From Actinomycetes bacterium (GTDB taxonomy: Bacteria; Planctomycetota; Phycisphaerae; JAACET01), in NCBI GenBank assembly GCA_030631725.1, contig DAOVKO010000115.1:1-6778 (forward strand): a stretch of 6,778 nucleotides of DNA. Direction: 5' to 3'. The notes beneath the pieces were generated by a model. It was given only the letters and a program-made list of their open reading frames with translations. It had not been told where the DNA came from and did not search any database. The position numbers were made by a program, and so were the translations under genes. Below, one piece after another: positions 6,263 through 6,778 of the stretch (position 1 is the first letter of the stretch; each line of letters begins with the position of its first letter).

Positions 6263-6291
6263 TTGACGGGCCCTAAGGGGCGGCCTATCAT
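6263..6291 (+). promoter_or_regulatory. Likely sigma70-type promoter of ino1
   Basis: TTGACG (6263-6268) and TATCAT (6286-6291) each match the consensus at 5 of 6 positions, with the ideal 17-bp spacer. The expected transcription start near 6298 gives a leader of about 148 nt before the ino1 ATG. The spacer contains CCCTAAGGG (6271-6279), a small palindrome around a central A that could be an operator. TTGAC at 6263 and GTCAA at 6293 also form inverted 5-bp arms flanking the promoter core. Confidence 0.6.
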
Positions 6292-6302
6292 TGTCAAACA
6301 TA

Positions 6303-6331
6303 CGGCAGCTTCATCCGGCAGCTTCATCCGG
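6303..6331 (+). repeat. 13-bp tandem duplication in the ino1 leader
   Basis: The unit CGGCAGCTTCATC occurs at 6303-6315 and again at 6316-6328 with no mismatch and no spacer, followed by a third CGG. It begins just after the predicted transcription start of ino1. It may be a slippage duplication or paired binding sites for a regulator. Confidence 0.7.
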
Positions 6332-6341
6332 TAATTTTCAA

Positions 6342-6379
6342 GCGAGGGACTCGCCTCGCCGACGGGCTCTTCGGAGGCG
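6342..6379 (+). promoter_or_regulatory. Two mutually exclusive hairpins in the ino1 leader
   Basis: Hairpin A pairs GCGAGG (6342-6347) with CCTCGC (6354-6359) around a 6-nt loop. Hairpin B pairs CGCCTC (6352-6357) with GAGGCG (6374-6379) around 16 nt. The arms overlap at 6354-6357, so only one can form at a time. This resembles a switching leader, but no known riboswitch class was recognised and no intrinsic terminator follows, so control would have to act by translation, Rho or RNA decay. Chance in GC-rich sequence is possible. Confidence 0.35.
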
Positions 6380-6445
6380 GCGGCCGCGAGTTTTCCTGGG
6401 CTGCCGGTGGAACATAGCAATCATAGTCAACGATAGGAGGTCCAA

Positions 6446-6778
6446 ATGAGCCGAATCAAGATCGCAATCGTGGGAGTGGGAAATTGCACCAGTTCCCTGC
6501 TGCAGGGAATTCACTATTACCAGGACAAGAATGCCGAAGATGCCATCGGGCTGATGCATTGGGAAATCGGCGGATACAAGCCGGGGGACATCGAGGTGGT
6601 TGCGGCTTTCGATATCGACAGGCGGAAAGTCGGGTTGGACGTACATAAAGCAATCTTTTCCGAGCCCAACTGCACCATGGTTTTCTGTCCCGAGCTGCCT
6701 GAAAACGGTGTTAGTGTGCGGATGGGCAAAATCCTGGACGGTTTGTCCGAACACATGAAGGATTACGATGACAAGGAG
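6446..6778 (+). CDS. ino1: Inositol-3-phosphate synthase, N-terminal part (cut by window edge)
   Basis: This enzyme uses NAD+ to turn glucose-6-phosphate into 1D-myo-inositol-3-phosphate, the first step to inositol lipids and inositol-based solutes or thiols. Only the first 111 codons are present. The NAD-binding start is IAIVGVGNCTSSLLQG at residues 6-21, where GVGNCxSS is the family glycine loop. GLMHWEIGGY follows at 35-44 and VVAAFDIDRRKVG at 51-63, then an AIF motif at 69-71 and LDG at 97-99. This pattern is close to the mycobacterial/archaeal-type enzyme, not the longer eukaryotic form. AGGAGG at 6435-6440 with a 5-nt spacer fixes the ATG. The coding sequence is open to the last base, so the end is a window artefact, not a truncation. 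A promoter and structured leader precede it, pointing to independent regulation from the AsmA-like gene. What the inositol is used for cannot be seen here. Confidence 0.92.
   Translation, partial: MSRIKIAIVGVGNCTSSLLQGIHYYQDKNAEDAIGLMHWEIGGYKPGDIEVVAAFDIDRRKVGLDVHKAIFSEPNCTMVFCPELPENGVSVRMGKILDGLSEHMKDYDDKE

Larger units (their letters stand above)
6167..6445 (+). other. 279-bp spacer holding the promoter and structured leader of ino1
   Basis: No gene is seen here. The first ~95 bases hold no convincing terminator for the AsmA-like gene. The rest holds a good promoter (6263-6291), a 13-bp tandem duplication (6303-6331) and overlapping hairpin arms (6342-6379). The ino1 Shine-Dalgarno sequence AGGAGG at 6435-6440 closes the region. 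No leader peptide with a ribosome site was found. Confidence 0.5.

Overview
The window is bacterial, moderately GC-rich by eye, and holds seven genes in three blocks. No mobile elements, CRISPR arrays, tRNAs or rRNAs were seen. A gingipain-type (C25) peptidase, a short AsmA-like envelope protein and an actinobacterial/archaeal-type inositol phosphate synthase in one stretch recall Planctomycetota (perhaps Phycisphaerae). That assignment is inference from gene content only.

Left block (+ strand, 45-1645): purE (class I-type N5-CAIR mutase) is followed 23 nt later by mtnA (methylthioribose-1-phosphate isomerase). They look like a two-gene purine synthesis / methylthioadenosine salvage unit. The unit converges with the next block, and the two stop codons are only 20 nt apart.

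Middle block (- strand, read 4699 to 1666): three genes in one direction. The first is a short-chain dehydrogenase whose catalytic Ser is replaced by Asp, as in pteridine reductases. The second is an unrecognised 207-residue protein with two predicted membrane helices. The third is an exported caspase-fold C25 cysteine peptidase with a visible His/Cys dyad. The last two are 12 nt apart, with almost no Shine-Dalgarno sequence before the peptidase, which suggests coupled translation. A candidate promoter lies about 70 bp upstream of the first gene.

Right block (+ strand): a 633-bp non-coding stretch (4700-5332) with inverted repeats leads to a TTG-started AsmA-like membrane-anchored protein. 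A 279-bp spacer follows, with a good sigma70-like promoter, a 13-bp tandem duplication and two competing hairpins. It leads to ino1 (inositol-3-phosphate synthase), which is cut by the window edge.

No clearly new multi-gene system is demonstrated. The best candidate for something undescribed is the exported C25 peptidase paired with the two-helix membrane protein. Next come the structured leader of ino1 and the Asp-type SDR.
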